A stretch of DNA of 64,000 nt, taken from assembly GCA_041655765.1 (NCBI GenBank), contig JBBAEU010000013.1, forward strand, positions 1-64,000. The letters run 5' to 3'. Origin of the DNA: Brumimicrobium sp041655765. GTDB taxonomy: Bacteria > Bacteroidota > Bacteroidia > Flavobacteriales_D > Crocinitomicaceae. The notes beneath the pieces are model-generated. The model did no database searches. It saw only the letters and a list, made by a program, of their open reading frames with translations, and was not told the DNA's origin. This document shows, piece by piece, positions 1 to 9,225 of this stretch. A program made the translations under genes and the position numbers. Position 1 is the stretch's first letter. Every line of letters begins with the position of its first letter.

Positions 1-118
1 TTATTTTAATATATTCGTGAAAGGAAAAATAATCTGGAGAAGAGAAGCACCCATTTTTTGGGAGCTCTCTTCAAAAGAAATTAATAAATTTAGTAACATC
101 CCATACACACTTTATTGA

Positions 119-505
119 ACACTACCATGCTTTGAGTTTATTACCAATTTAAATGGAATGAATGCTGGACATATCGCTTTAATCTATAAAAAACGATGGC
201 AAATAGAACTCTTATTTAAGCAATTAAAACAAAATTTTCCTTTAAAGTACTTCTTGGGTGATAACGAAAACGCAATAAAAATACAAATTTGGTGTACTTT
301 GATTGTTAACCTGTTGCTTACTGTTATACGTAAAAAAGTTAAACGTAAATGGGCGTTTTCGAATATAGCAAGTTTCTGTAGATTACATCTATTCAACTAC
401 ATTCACCTTATTAAATTTCTTGAAAATCCTGAAAAAGATTGGTTAAATGAAAATAAGGAGTCAGAAAACAGTACTCAGATGACCTTAAAATTTAATAGCT
501 CATAA
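119..505 (+). pseudogene. IS4-family transposase, C-terminal remnant
   Basis: Only the last ~115-128 residues of a DDE transposase are left. The frame is open from 119, just after an in-frame stop at 116, and the first ATG is at 158. The block YKKRWQIELLFKQLKQN (near residue 10 of the ATG version) carries the YREK-type Tyr, Arg, Glu and Lys spacing of the IS4 family, which includes the catalytic Glu. The N-terminal part with the two catalytic Asp residues is not in the window in any frame, so this is a dead fragment. The sequence near 586-604 may be the right end of the element. The fragment lies upstream of mreB, so the insertion did not break the rod-shape operon. The family call is firm; the exact IS group is not known. 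Confidence 0.75.
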
Positions 506-780
506 AAAAAGGGGCTTAATTTTTAAGTTAAAATAGAATACTCAATAAAATCAATACTTTAATGAAGTTTAAAGTTTATTATGTATTTTTATCGGACAGT
601 AGTGATTTAATATATTTCTTTAGTGTTTTATTTATGACTTTGAGCGTGTTTTTATGGGTTATAATCCACTTAAACCAATGGTTTTTTCAAAAAACATAAA
701 AAAATATAGAATTGTTAACAAATTTAATTAAATTTGAATCTTTTAAATATGGTTTAATTCAAAAATACCGTAAAATCTAG

Positions 781-1806
781 ATGGGATTATTCAGCTTTTT
801 AACACAGGAAATTGCAATTGACCTTGGCACAGCTAACACGCTAATTATCATGGATAACAAAGTAGTTGTAGATGAGCCTTCTATTGTAGCGCGAGATATT
901 CAAACGGGAAAAATTGTGGCTATTGGGAAACGCGCACAACGGATGCAAGGGAAGACCCACAAATTAATTGAAACAATACAGCCACTACAAGATGGAGTAA
1001 TTGCTGATTTTCAAAGTGCGGAACAAATGATTCGCGGGATGATAAAAATGATTAAAAGACGTAAAAGTTTATTTAATACATCCTTAAAAATGGTAATTTG
1101 TATTCCTTCTGGAATTACTGAGGTGGAGAAAAGAGCCGTAAGAGATTCAGCTGAACACGCTGGAGCAAAAGAAGTATATCTAATTCATGAGCCTATGGCA
1201 GCTGCAATTGGGATAGGTATTGACGTCGAAGAACCAATGGGTAATATGATTATTGATATTGGTGGTGGTACTTCTGAAATTGCGGTAATTGCTCTTGGAG
1301 GAATTGTGAGTGATAAATCAATTCGCGTTGCAGGGAATGATTTCACAAAAGATATTGAAGAATATATGCGCCGCCAACATAATATATTGGTCGGACAAAG
1401 AACAGCTGAACAAATAAAAATTGAGGTAGGTGCTGCTTTACCTGAAATAGATGATCCACCTAAGGATTTCGCGGTTAGAGGTCGTGATTTAATGACCGGT
1501 ATTCCTAAAGAAATTGTTGTTAGCTATGTTGAAATTGCCCATGCCTTAGATAAATCAATTTCGAAAATTGAAGAGGCAATTTTAAGTGCATTAGAAATGA
1601 CGCCGCCTGAGCTTTCAGCAGATATTTATCGAACTGGGATATATTTAGCGGGTGGTGGCTCAATGTTAAGAGGTTTAGATAAAAGATTGTCGATTAAAAC
1701 GAAATTGCCCGTTCATATAGCAGAAGATCCACTTAGGGCAGTGGCAAGAGGAACAAGTATCGCACTTAAAAATGTAGATAGATTCCAATTTTTAATTAGA
1801 GATTAA
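781..1806 (+). CDS. mreB: Rod shape-determining protein MreB
   Basis: Bacterial actin homologue of 341 aa that polymerises under the inner membrane and positions the elongasome. The phosphate-1 nucleotide loop is seen at residues 13-19 (IDLGTAN), the phosphate-2 loop DIGGGTSE at about 159-166, and the adenosine loop AGGGS near 292. The length is normal for the family. The ATG directly follows a TAG and has no Shine-Dalgarno site, as usual in Bacteroidota. It is the first gene of mreB-mreC-mreD-pbp2-rodA, and mreC begins 14 bases downstream. A TAnnTTTG-type -7 box is visible at 729-736, but no -33 box stands at a convincing distance. Identification is certain. Confidence 0.97.
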   Translation: MGLFSFLTQEIAIDLGTANTLIIMDNKVVVDEPSIVARDIQTGKIVAIGKRAQRMQGKTHKLIETIQPLQDGVIADFQSAEQMIRGMIKMIKRRKSLFNTSLKMVICIPSGITEVEKRAVRDSAEHAGAKEVYLIHEPMAAAIGIGIDVEEPMGNMIIDIGGGTSEIAVIALGGIVSDKSIRVAGNDFTKDIEEYMRRQHNILVGQRTAEQIKIEVGAALPEIDDPPKDFAVRGRDLMTGIPKEIVVSYVEIAHALDKSISKIEEAILSALEMTPPELSADIYRTGIYLAGGGSMLRGLDKRLSIKTKLPVHIAEDPLRAVARGTSIALKNVDRFQFLIRD

Positions 1807-1820
1807 TGTAATATCATACA

Positions 1821-2657
1821 ATGCGTAAGTTTTTAGAGTTCTTAGAAAGGTTTCAGGTCTTTCTTGTCTTCTTAATATTGCAAATCATCGCATTAACTTC
1901 CTATTTTTCTGTAATGAACTTTTCGAGAACAGTATTTTTTAATACTTCTCAAACTGTTGTAGGAACTTTACTCTCATGGGAAAGAGATTTAATTAAGTTT
2001 GTTTACCTCGATGATGCCAATCGGAACTTGCAAATTGAAAATGTTAAATTAACACGGAAAATACCTGAAAATTTCATCCCCATTGATGATCGCACAGCCA
2101 TTATAAATGATACGCTGAATGAAATAGCATTTGAATACATTCCCGCAACTGTTATTAATTCTTCATACCATCATCCTAACAACTTTTTTACCATTAATGC
2201 AGGAACAAAAAAAGGAATTAAAAAGAGAATGGGTGTGATTTCTCCTAATGGCGTTGTAGGAATTGTTTTTGACGTATCAAAACATTATGCGATTGTTAAA
2301 TCAATTTTGACTGAAGACTTTAATTTAACTGCTTATATTGGCGGAACAGGAACTTTTGGTATCTTAAAATATGATGCGAAAAATCCACGAATGGTCCAGT
2401 TAACTGGTATTTCTAACGATATTCGAATTCATAAGAGCAGTATAGTAAAAACAAGAGGAAGTGGAGGATATTTTCCGCAAGGATTGGAAATTGGAATTAT
2501 TGACAGTTTTGAACCGTTAGAGGGTAAGCCCATGTGGAATATAAACGTCCTGTTGAGTCAAGATATGAGAAAACTGCGATATGTATATGTTATTAAAAAT
2601 ATTAATTGGCTGGAATTAAACGAATTGCAAAAAAGTGTAGAATCATTGAATGAATAA
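1821..2657 (+). CDS. mreC: Rod shape-determining protein MreC
   Basis: Bitopic scaffold of the elongasome, 278 aa. There is one membrane helix at about residues 12-32, then a coiled-coil-prone stretch (about 60-80) and the periplasmic double beta-barrel with the typical core (NPNN/FFTINAGTKKGI, then GVVGIVF). MreC links MreB filaments to PBP2 and RodA on the periplasmic side. It follows mreB after 14 bases, and its end overlaps mreD by 8 bases, which suggests translational coupling. No anomalies seen. Confidence 0.95.
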   Translation: MRKFLEFLERFQVFLVFLILQIIALTSYFSVMNFSRTVFFNTSQTVVGTLLSWERDLIKFVYLDDANRNLQIENVKLTRKIPENFIPIDDRTAIINDTLNEIAFEYIPATVINSSYHHPNNFFTINAGTKKGIKKRMGVISPNGVVGIVFDVSKHYAIVKSILTEDFNLTAYIGGTGTFGILKYDAKNPRMVQLTGISNDIRIHKSSIVKTRGSGGYFPQGLEIGIIDSFEPLEGKPMWNINVLLSQDMRKLRYVYVIKNINWLELNELQKSVESLNE

Positions 2658-3162
2658 TTTTAAAATTATAATACGGTTACTGATTTTTGTATTAGCACAA
2701 GGATTAATTTTCGGGCAACTTGATTTTGGCTGGGGCGTCTATCCTATGATATATCCGCTATTCATTATTCTACTCCCATTCGATATGAAGCCAATAAACA
2801 TTATGATTTTAGCGTTTCTCGTCGGAATTGGAGTTGATTTCTTTATGAATACTTTTGGATTACACGCAAGTGCTGCCGTCGTAGCTGCATTTTTTAGACC
2901 CGCAATCTATCGCAAGTTCTCTCCAAGAGATGATTACGATGTGTTAAAAGAACCCAGCGCAACTGAGCAAGGATATGGATGGTTTCTTAAAGTATCAGCT
3001 AGCATCGTTGTGATTCATCACCTGTGGTTTTTTATACTAGAATACTTTAAATGGTCGTCATTGAAAGAAATTATTTTGAGTACAATTTTTAGTTCTTTGC
3101 TAACTTTAATTATCTTTATCATTATTCAGATACTTTTCTTTAAAAAGCCAAAAGGAGCATGA
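2650..3162 (+). CDS. mreD: Rod shape-determining protein MreD
   Basis: Small integral membrane protein of 170 aa with about five hydrophobic helices. It is weakly conserved in sequence but recognised by size, topology and position between mreC and pbp2. It is thought to act with MreC in activating PBP2/RodA. It overlaps mreC by 8 bases at its start and pbp2 by 4 bases (ATGA) at its end. Members of this family from Bacteroidota usually carry a short cytoplasmic insert such as the polar stretch near residues 90-110. Function rests mainly on context. Confidence 0.88.
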   Translation: MNNFKIIIRLLIFVLAQGLIFGQLDFGWGVYPMIYPLFIILLPFDMKPINIMILAFLVGIGVDFFMNTFGLHASAAVVAAFFRPAIYRKFSPRDDYDVLKEPSATEQGYGWFLKVSASIVVIHHLWFFILEYFKWSSLKEIILSTIFSSLLTLIIFIIIQILFFKKPKGA

Positions 3163-5042
3163 ATCTAGAAAGCAGAAAGATTGTTTTTATCCTTCTATTT
3201 ATATTGGTTGGGCTACTCTATCTTGGTCGTTTATTCTACATGCAGGTAATTGATGATCAATGGATTGAGAGAGCGGGAGAAGTGGCTCGAAAAAAACTAA
3301 CTATCAAACCTCCAAGAGGAATTTTCTATGATAGAAACGGGGAAAAAGTTGTTGGAAATAAAACCTACTACAACCTTATGTTTGTAGAAGACGATATTGA
3401 GGATTTTGATACAATCGCTTTTGCAAAATTATTAGAAATAGAACCTGATGAGGTTAATAAACGCTTTCAAGAAATTGTAAAAAGTCTCGATAGAAAAACA
3501 AAAAGTAAGAAAACAGGGAATGATACAATTGTCAACGATTATCGGTCTTACTTGCCACATTCTTTTATCAGTGAATTATCAGCCGATGAAATGGCTAAAA
3601 TCATTGTTGACCTTCCATATTTCAAAGGATTTTACGAAAGTCCGATTAGCATGCGAAGCTATCCGTTTCCAAATGGAGCTAACATATTTGGGTACCTCAA
3701 CGAAATCAATTACGAAGAGTTAAATGCTGATAGAAATTTTTACAATATTGGCGATTTTATCGGTCGATCTGGTCTAGAAAAGTATTATGAGAAAGTCCTA
3801 AGGGGGCAGAAAGGGACAAAAGTAATTCTTACTTCGGCAAGGGGAAAAACAGTAGATAACTTTGCAGATGGAAAGTTGGACACAAATGCTGTACAAGGAC
3901 CTCCTTTGCATCTTGGTTTAGACATATATCTTCAATCGTATGGAGAAAAATTAATGGAGAACAAATTGGGTTCAATTGTTGCTTTGGAGCCTTCTACAGG
4001 TGAAATTTTGGCTATGGTAAGCTCCCCAAGCTATGACCCTAACTTATTGGTTGGCACAAGAAATATCCGAACAAATTATTTGGAACTGTTTCGAGATTCG
4101 TTAAAACCTTTTTATCCACGACCAATGGCTGCAGAGTATCCGCCTGGTTCAATCTTTAAAATAGTCCAAGCCTTAATTGGAATGCAAGAAGGAGTGATTA
4201 CTGAAAATACAGGATTTCCATGCAACAGAAGTCTTGTTGGTTGCCATTCTCATCCTCCAGTTCGAAATGTTTCCGAAAGTTTACAATATTCTTGCAATCC
4301 ATATTATTATATGGAGGTAAAACGGATTATTGAGCAAGGAAAATCTCCAAATCGTTTTAAAGATGCTGCAATTGGTTTGGAACTGTGGGGGAAATATGTA
4401 AAAAGTTTCGGTCTTGGTGTTACCCCAAATACAGACAACTATGGGATTCGTTCTGGAGTTATGCCTGGTGTTGAATTTTATAATCGATGGTATGGTGAAA
4501 ATCGTTGGGCTTTTTCTACAATCCGATCCAACAGTATTGGTCAAGGTGAAGTAAAAATGACGACGCTTCAGATGGCCAATTTGGCAGCAATCGTTGCGAA
4601 TAATGGTTTCTATTATGAACCCCATTTTGTAAAAAGTATTGGTGAAAATGGACCCCTTCCCGAGTTCAAGAAGAAAAAACAAACCATGATTGATGCTAAG
4701 TATTTTATTCCTGTTAAAGAAGGAATGAGAAAGGCTGTAAATGAAACTGGTGGTACGGCAAGAAGGGCAAGAATTGACAATATCGTTGTTGCAGGAAAAA
4801 CAGGAACTGCACAAAATCCACATGGAGAAGACCATTCTGTTTTTATTGCGTTTGCACCATTTGAAGATCCAAAAATTGCGATTGCAGTATTTATTGAAAA
4901 CGCTGGTTTTGGAGGTACTTGGGCGGCACCAATTGCAAGTTTAATGATGGAGTTGTATTTAACAGGAGAGGTAAAATCCGAAGCCAAGGAAAGAAGGATT
5001 TTAGATAAGGCTTTTGTAAACATAAAACCTACCAATGAATGA
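3159..5042 (+). CDS. mrdA: Penicillin-binding protein 2 (elongation transpeptidase)
   Basis: Class B PBP of 627 aa that cross-links peptidoglycan in the elongasome with RodA. It has an N-terminal membrane anchor (about residues 8-26), a dimerisation/pedestal domain beginning with PPRGIFYDRNG, and a penicilloyl-serine transferase domain. Catalytic motifs are intact: S331-I-F-K334, S378-C-N380 and K547-T-G549. The start overlaps the end of mreD by 4 bases (ATGA), and the end overlaps rodA by 4 bases in the same way. Length and motif spacing are normal. Identification is certain. Confidence 0.96.
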   Translation: MNLESRKIVFILLFILVGLLYLGRLFYMQVIDDQWIERAGEVARKKLTIKPPRGIFYDRNGEKVVGNKTYYNLMFVEDDIEDFDTIAFAKLLEIEPDEVNKRFQEIVKSLDRKTKSKKTGNDTIVNDYRSYLPHSFISELSADEMAKIIVDLPYFKGFYESPISMRSYPFPNGANIFGYLNEINYEELNADRNFYNIGDFIGRSGLEKYYEKVLRGQKGTKVILTSARGKTVDNFADGKLDTNAVQGPPLHLGLDIYLQSYGEKLMENKLGSIVALEPSTGEILAMVSSPSYDPNLLVGTRNIRTNYLELFRDSLKPFYPRPMAAEYPPGSIFKIVQALIGMQEGVITENTGFPCNRSLVGCHSHPPVRNVSESLQYSCNPYYYMEVKRIIEQGKSPNRFKDAAIGLELWGKYVKSFGLGVTPNTDNYGIRSGVMPGVEFYNRWYGENRWAFSTIRSNSIGQGEVKMTTLQMANLAAIVANNGFYYEPHFVKSIGENGPLPEFKKKKQTMIDAKYFIPVKEGMRKAVNETGGTARRARIDNIVVAGKTGTAQNPHGEDHSVFIAFAPFEDPKIAIAVFIENAGFGGTWAAPIASLMMELYLTGEVKSEAKERRILDKAFVNIKPTNE

Positions 5043-6445
5043 GGTACAGTAGCCAAAGAGAGAAATATCAGAATTGGGATTTTGGTGTCATCATTATTGT
5101 GACAATACTTCTTATCATGGGACTGATTAATCTTTATTCTGCAGCATACAGTGCTGACCATCCCAATATTTTCGATATTAAAACATTGTACGGAAAACAA
5201 ATTATGTGGATTGGTATAGGTTTATTCTTAGGAATTGTCATTTCTTTGATTGATGCCAAACATATCCGAAAGTTAACACCTACTTTTTTTATTTTCGTAA
5301 CCATTCTGCTCATTGTGGTTTTATTTACTGAACCTATAAAGGGGGCAAAATCTTGGCTTGGAATTGGATCATTTGGTGTACAACCTTCTGAGTTTTCAAA
5401 ACTTACTACCGCCTTAATGCTTGGTTATGTGATTGATAGTGGAAGTAGAAGAACGATTACAAAAAGTGCTTTTTTTACTTCTCTAACTGTCGTTATTGTT
5501 ACAATGCTTCTTATTTTAGCTCAAAATGATACTGGAACATTTTTGGTTTTTACTGCATTCTTTTTTGTTATGTATCGTGAAGGAATTACTTTCGACCCGA
5601 TTGTTCTCTTTTTTACTAATAACATATTGAAATTACGATTTAAACAAACATGGGTTGGAACACACTTTATTCCCGTTCTATTTGTTGTCATTGTTTTCAG
5701 TATAATCATTCTCTATTTTACTGACTCTAAATATGATTTTTTATTTCTTCCAGGATATGATGTTCCTGGATGGTTTGTGTTAATTTTTGGAATGACTGTC
5801 GTCGCTGTTCTAATTTTTATGATTGCAAAATATTTTGCTAGTCCTAGAACCAAGAAAAAGGTTAAACCAATTATTCTCGTTATTTATCTCATTTCTGTTG
5901 GATTTGTAGGTCTTGTTTCTTATTCATATCTCAATGTACTCCAAGTACATCAAAAAGATAGAATTGATTTGTGGTTAGGTAAGATTCAAGACCAAGATGG
6001 AAAAGATTATAATAGAAATAGAGCATTGGCAGCAGTTGGTTCTGGTGGTTTTTCTGGTGTAGGTTATCAAAACGCTATCTTGTCGAGTCCGAGAAGTAAA
6101 CATGTTCCTGAAAGTGAAACAGATTTTGTGTTTTCTGTGTTCTCTGAAGAATGGGGCTTTTTAGGTGCTGCAACATTGGTTATTCTTGTGTCCCTGCTTT
6201 TGGTTCGGATTATCTTCATTGCTGAAAGGCAAAAAAGTAGATTTTCTCGGATATATGCTTACTCTGTTGCTATGATTTTATTTTATCATTTTGGGGTTAA
6301 TGTCGGTATGAACATAGGATTAATTCCTGTAATTGGTATTCCGTTGCCATTTTTTAGTTATGGTGGTTCAGCGATGATGACATTTTTAATCATGATTTTA
6401 CTATTATTAAAATTGGATAGTTCACGTAAAGAATTTTTAGCATAA
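5039..6445 (+). CDS. rodA: SEDS peptidoglycan glycosyltransferase RodA
   Basis: Multi-pass SEDS-family glycosyltransferase of 468 aa that polymerises lipid II during cell elongation, partner of the PBP2 just upstream. The signature region GAKSWLGIGSFGVQPSEFSK and the C-terminal GIPLPFFSYGGSAM block are both present. It is longer than E. coli RodA (370 aa) because of extra hydrophobic segments and a linker around residues 190-290; insertions here are common in Bacteroidota. It overlaps pbp2 by 4 bases and the next gene by 1 base (TAATG). Confidence 0.95.
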   Translation: MRYSSQREKYQNWDFGVIIIVTILLIMGLINLYSAAYSADHPNIFDIKTLYGKQIMWIGIGLFLGIVISLIDAKHIRKLTPTFFIFVTILLIVVLFTEPIKGAKSWLGIGSFGVQPSEFSKLTTALMLGYVIDSGSRRTITKSAFFTSLTVVIVTMLLILAQNDTGTFLVFTAFFFVMYREGITFDPIVLFFTNNILKLRFKQTWVGTHFIPVLFVVIVFSIIILYFTDSKYDFLFLPGYDVPGWFVLIFGMTVVAVLIFMIAKYFASPRTKKKVKPIILVIYLISVGFVGLVSYSYLNVLQVHQKDRIDLWLGKIQDQDGKDYNRNRALAAVGSGGFSGVGYQNAILSSPRSKHVPESETDFVFSVFSEEWGFLGAATLVILVSLLLVRIIFIAERQKSRFSRIYAYSVAMILFYHFGVNVGMNIGLIPVIGIPLPFFSYGGSAMMTFLIMILLLLKLDSSRKEFLA

Positions 6446-7302
6446 TGAAGAATAATTTCAACGCACTTCCTTCATTTCGTCAAGCAATCCTTTTGTTTAT
6501 AATTGGATTTGTTGCGTTTTTATTCCTTTCAATGGTTTTGAATGTTTTGATAGGGCAATTATATCCTGAGATGGTTGAATTACCGATGAGCAAGCAAATG
6601 GAGAATTATCCTATTCCTTTTATGTTGAAACAATTCTTACCTGTTCAATTGGGACTTTTATTTCTTCCTGGATTTATTTATTGGTCTTTTAATCGGAATG
6701 ATTTAAAACAGTATAAAACTCAATTTGAATGGGTTTTATGGTCTATATTATTATTCATTTGCGCTTTTTTTCTTTTACCAATCTTGGGAGAGATTAATAT
6801 TGAAATTGTTAAATCATTCGGCTCCTTTGATGCGTTAATCGTACAAAAAGAATTATCTGATAAAAACCTAACCATTTTGATTGGTGAATTGTGGTCGCCT
6901 TCTTTTTGGACAGCAATTCTTCTTATAGGTGTTGTTACAGGTATTGCAGAGGAGTTGATTTTTCGCCGCTTTTTGTTTCATCACATGCTCAAAAATACTG
7001 GGAGAATTGGTTTAAGTCTGCTATCTAGCTCATTTGTTTTTGCTTTATTGCATTTTAATTATATACAGATCCTACCTTTATTCTTCTTCGGGATTATTTT
7101 GGCAATGATGTATTTTGTATCTAAGTCAATTGTTCCTGGAATTATTCTTCATGCTTTAAATAACATAGTTAATGTTTACTGGCTCTCAACGGATACTTTC
7201 CCAACTTGGATGGAAGAAATCGATACAAGGATTACCATTCCCTTTACAATCTTATTGATATTTCTTTTGATATATTATCAGAAAAATCATGAAAAGCAAT
7301 AA
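6445..7302 (+). CDS. CPBP-family intramembrane metalloprotease
   Basis: Predicted polytopic membrane protein of 285 aa of the CAAX-protease/bacteriocin-processing (Abi) family. The catalytic EExxxR motif is at E169-E170-L-I-F-R174, followed by conserved His residues in LLHFNY (about 205) and LHALNN (about 238). Its substrate is unknown. It starts inside the rodA stop codon, so it is the last gene of the rod-shape operon, and a strong terminator follows at once. A role in envelope growth is possible from position only. Confidence 0.85.
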   Translation: MKNNFNALPSFRQAILLFIIGFVAFLFLSMVLNVLIGQLYPEMVELPMSKQMENYPIPFMLKQFLPVQLGLLFLPGFIYWSFNRNDLKQYKTQFEWVLWSILLFICAFFLLPILGEINIEIVKSFGSFDALIVQKELSDKNLTILIGELWSPSFWTAILLIGVVTGIAEELIFRRFLFHHMLKNTGRIGLSLLSSSFVFALLHFNYIQILPLFFFGIILAMMYFVSKSIVPGIILHALNNIVNVYWLSTDTFPTWMEEIDTRITIPFTILLIFLLIYYQKNHEKQ

Positions 7303-7333
7303 AAAAAGCCTTGTTTTCAACAAGGCTTTTTTT
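7301..7333. terminator. Bidirectional intrinsic terminator
   Basis: A perfect 8-bp stem GCCTTGTT/AACAAGGC (7308-7315 with 7319-7326) has a 3-base loop, seven A on the left and seven T on the right. It therefore works for the rodA/CPBP operon on the plus strand and for the ExbB/ExbD operon arriving on the minus strand. Confidence 0.9.
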
Positions 7334-7354
7334 ATTAAGAACATATTATACTTT

Positions 7355-7873
7355 TTACTTAGTATGAATATTATATGTATTCAAATTACCCATTTCTTGT
7401 GCAGAATATGCAATTGAATTAAAATCTAAATCTTGTAAGATTGAACGAGCGCTAAAGATGATTCCCATTGGCACTCTTTCATCTGCTTTAAAGCAAGTAA
7501 TTACATTCTCTTTAGGAGCTGTAAATTCGGCAGGTTTTGTTTTAAATTTATCTTGCTTCCACACACCGATATAATTGATTCCATCAGCTGGAAGGAGTCC
7601 ATCATATTGTACGGCAACGCCTTTATAGAAACGGTCTTTATCCCCTTGTATGGGCTCTCCCAAATAAACAAAATCCACCTCTGAACGTTGCTTAAAAGGT
7701 GTTAAATCTGTAACCCCTGCTCCTTGAGCATTAGTTATTTTTACCATTGGGTCTATCTCTTTTGTTGTTGTAGCCACCATAAAGAAGAATAACAACATAA
7801 ATACAATATCGGGTAGCGATGAAGTATTAATTGCTGGTGGCGCACCTCCTGAACTTTTTCTAAATTTTGCCAT
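7355..7873 (-). CDS. Biopolymer transporter ExbD/TolR family, second copy
   Basis: Single-pass inner-membrane stator subunit of 172 aa. The membrane helix (about residues 22-38) begins with SLPDIVFMLLFFFMV and carries the conserved Asp that relays protons in ExbD/TolR. The rest is periplasmic. It is the last gene of the operon and starts one base after the preceding exbD stops. With ExbB it should energise outer-membrane processes using proton motive force; the outer-membrane partner is not in this window. Confidence 0.92.
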   Translation of the reverse strand: MAKFRKSSGGAPPAINTSSLPDIVFMLLFFFMVATTTKEIDPMVKITNAQGAGVTDLTPFKQRSEVDFVYLGEPIQGDKDRFYKGVAVQYDGLLPADGINYIGVWKQDKFKTKPAEFTAPKENVITCFKADERVPMGIIFSARSILQDLDFNSIAYSAQEMGNLNTYNIHTK

Positions 7874-7874
7874 T

Positions 7875-8678
7875 TTAACGTCTTGGTTTTACCTCAATTA
7901 ATTTTAGTGGGAACAATGTTTCTATCAAATCCATTCTCTCCCTAATCATTCTTATTTCTGGAGTATTTTCAGTGATTTGTTGTTGATACTGATTATTCAT
8001 TGTTGTATAAGTAACACCAAACAAATCCTCTGCCTCTTTATTTCTAAGTTCTGTTATTGCCTTTTCTATTTCAGATTGAACAGCGATGTATGCCGAATAA
8101 TCTGTATCATTAAAAGACTCTAAACGGATATGAGCTTGGAAGGCTATCTCAGGCATTTCTCTTTTGCCACTATATTTAGAATACATTTTTGCCATTTCCA
8201 ATTTAGCTCTCCATTGGTCAATCGCTCCTTGCGCTTGTGTAATACGTTTTAAAGTATTTTCGTCAGGATTCTCAATTGACAATAAATTATTGAGTCGAGT
8301 GATTTGCTCATCCATATTACTTTGATATAAAGCAACACTACCATAAGCATAATATGGATAATGTATATCACGATTCGTTTTTTTACCTCTATTTGCGAGA
8401 TAAAAATGCTTAATTCTCCCATTTAGAGATGTAATATCTTCGGGGTTAATAATTGAGTCCCTCGCCTGAATAATATTGTTACTATTTATGGCGATTTTAT
8501 AGATATCTTTATCTTGTGTGGGAGAAGGTGGCGTTTCGGTTTCAACCTTTTTTGGAATTTTACGCAGGTATGCTGTATCTTGATCCATTGTTGTGGTAAC
8601 AAGGAAGAAAATCAGCAAAAGGAAAGCAATGTCTGCCATCGATCCTGCATTAATTTCCGGTGCTTCTCTTTTAGCCAT
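7875..8678 (-). CDS. Biopolymer transporter ExbD/TolR family, first copy (long)
   Basis: ExbD-family protein of 267 aa. The N-terminal helix has SMADIAFLLLIFFLV with the conserved Asp. The periplasmic part is about 100 residues longer than in usual ExbD and is rich in charged, helix-forming sequence (about 110-215), so it may form a coiled coil. Tandem exbD genes of unequal length after one exbB are common in Flavobacteriia and may build a mixed stator. It lies 7 bases after the preceding membrane-protein gene. Confidence 0.9.
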   Translation of the reverse strand: MAKREAPEINAGSMADIAFLLLIFFLVTTTMDQDTAYLRKIPKKVETETPPSPTQDKDIYKIAINSNNIIQARDSIINPEDITSLNGRIKHFYLANRGKKTNRDIHYPYYAYGSVALYQSNMDEQITRLNNLLSIENPDENTLKRITQAQGAIDQWRAKLEMAKMYSKYSGKREMPEIAFQAHIRLESFNDTDYSAYIAVQSEIEKAITELRNKEAEDLFGVTYTTMNNQYQQQITENTPEIRMIRERMDLIETLFPLKLIEVKPRR

Positions 8679-8685
8679 TCTTCTA

Positions 8686-9168
8686 TTAATTTTTAATAAA
8701 TCTCATTATTGATCCCATTCCAACTGCTAATAGTGAAGCAATTACTAAGAGGATAAGTACTGTGTAAATTCCAGCGTGAGTAAAGTTAATCCCACCTGCG
8801 GTGACACTAACATCTCCTTGAACACCTAATGACTCAATGGTGTCGTTTGTTCCTACTAAATATAGAACAAAGTAAATTACACCTGAAATGATAATCCCCA
8901 TGATTGATTTTATCGCATCTTTTGGTCTTGATATTAACAAGATAAAAAAGAAGATCAGAATCAAACCAGCTGCGATAAAAATTGTCCAAAGAGTTATATT
9001 CATTGCACCTGTAAAAGCAGTGTTGTTCATGAACTCTTGGATAACTAATTTATCACTATCTCCAGTTACATTTGAAGTCATTACTATCAAAGTTAGAATT
9101 AACGCAGGAACTGCGAAAATCAACTTGATAGCCATACCGATAATATTTAATTTTTTTTCTTTTTCCAT
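8686..9168 (-). CDS. Small four-helix membrane protein of the ExbB/ExbD operon
   Basis: Protein of 160 aa with four predicted membrane helices (about 12-32, 55-80, 88-108, 132-153) and no catalytic motif I recognise. It is encoded between exbB and the first exbD on the same strand with short gaps (57 and 7 bases), so it is probably co-transcribed. A protein of this size in this place is recurrent in Flavobacteriia, to my knowledge without assigned function. An accessory membrane subunit of the ExbBD complex is an inference from context. Confidence 0.75.
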   Translation of the reverse strand: MEKEKKLNIIGMAIKLIFAVPALILTLIVMTSNVTGDSDKLVIQEFMNNTAFTGAMNITLWTIFIAAGLILIFFFILLISRPKDAIKSIMGIIISGVIYFVLYLVGTNDTIESLGVQGDVSVTAGGINFTHAGIYTVLILLVIASLLAVGMGSIMRFIKN

Positions 9169-9225
9169 GATGTATGGTTTTTTTTAAAGTGAATAATATA
9201 TTGACAAAGACTTATTAATAGCGAA

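Noticed and set aside
4281..5200. Long minus-strand ORFs opposite pbp2 and rodA
   Set aside because: They overlap certain genes on the other strand, have Cys/Ser/Ile-rich composition typical of antisense shadows, and show no family motif.
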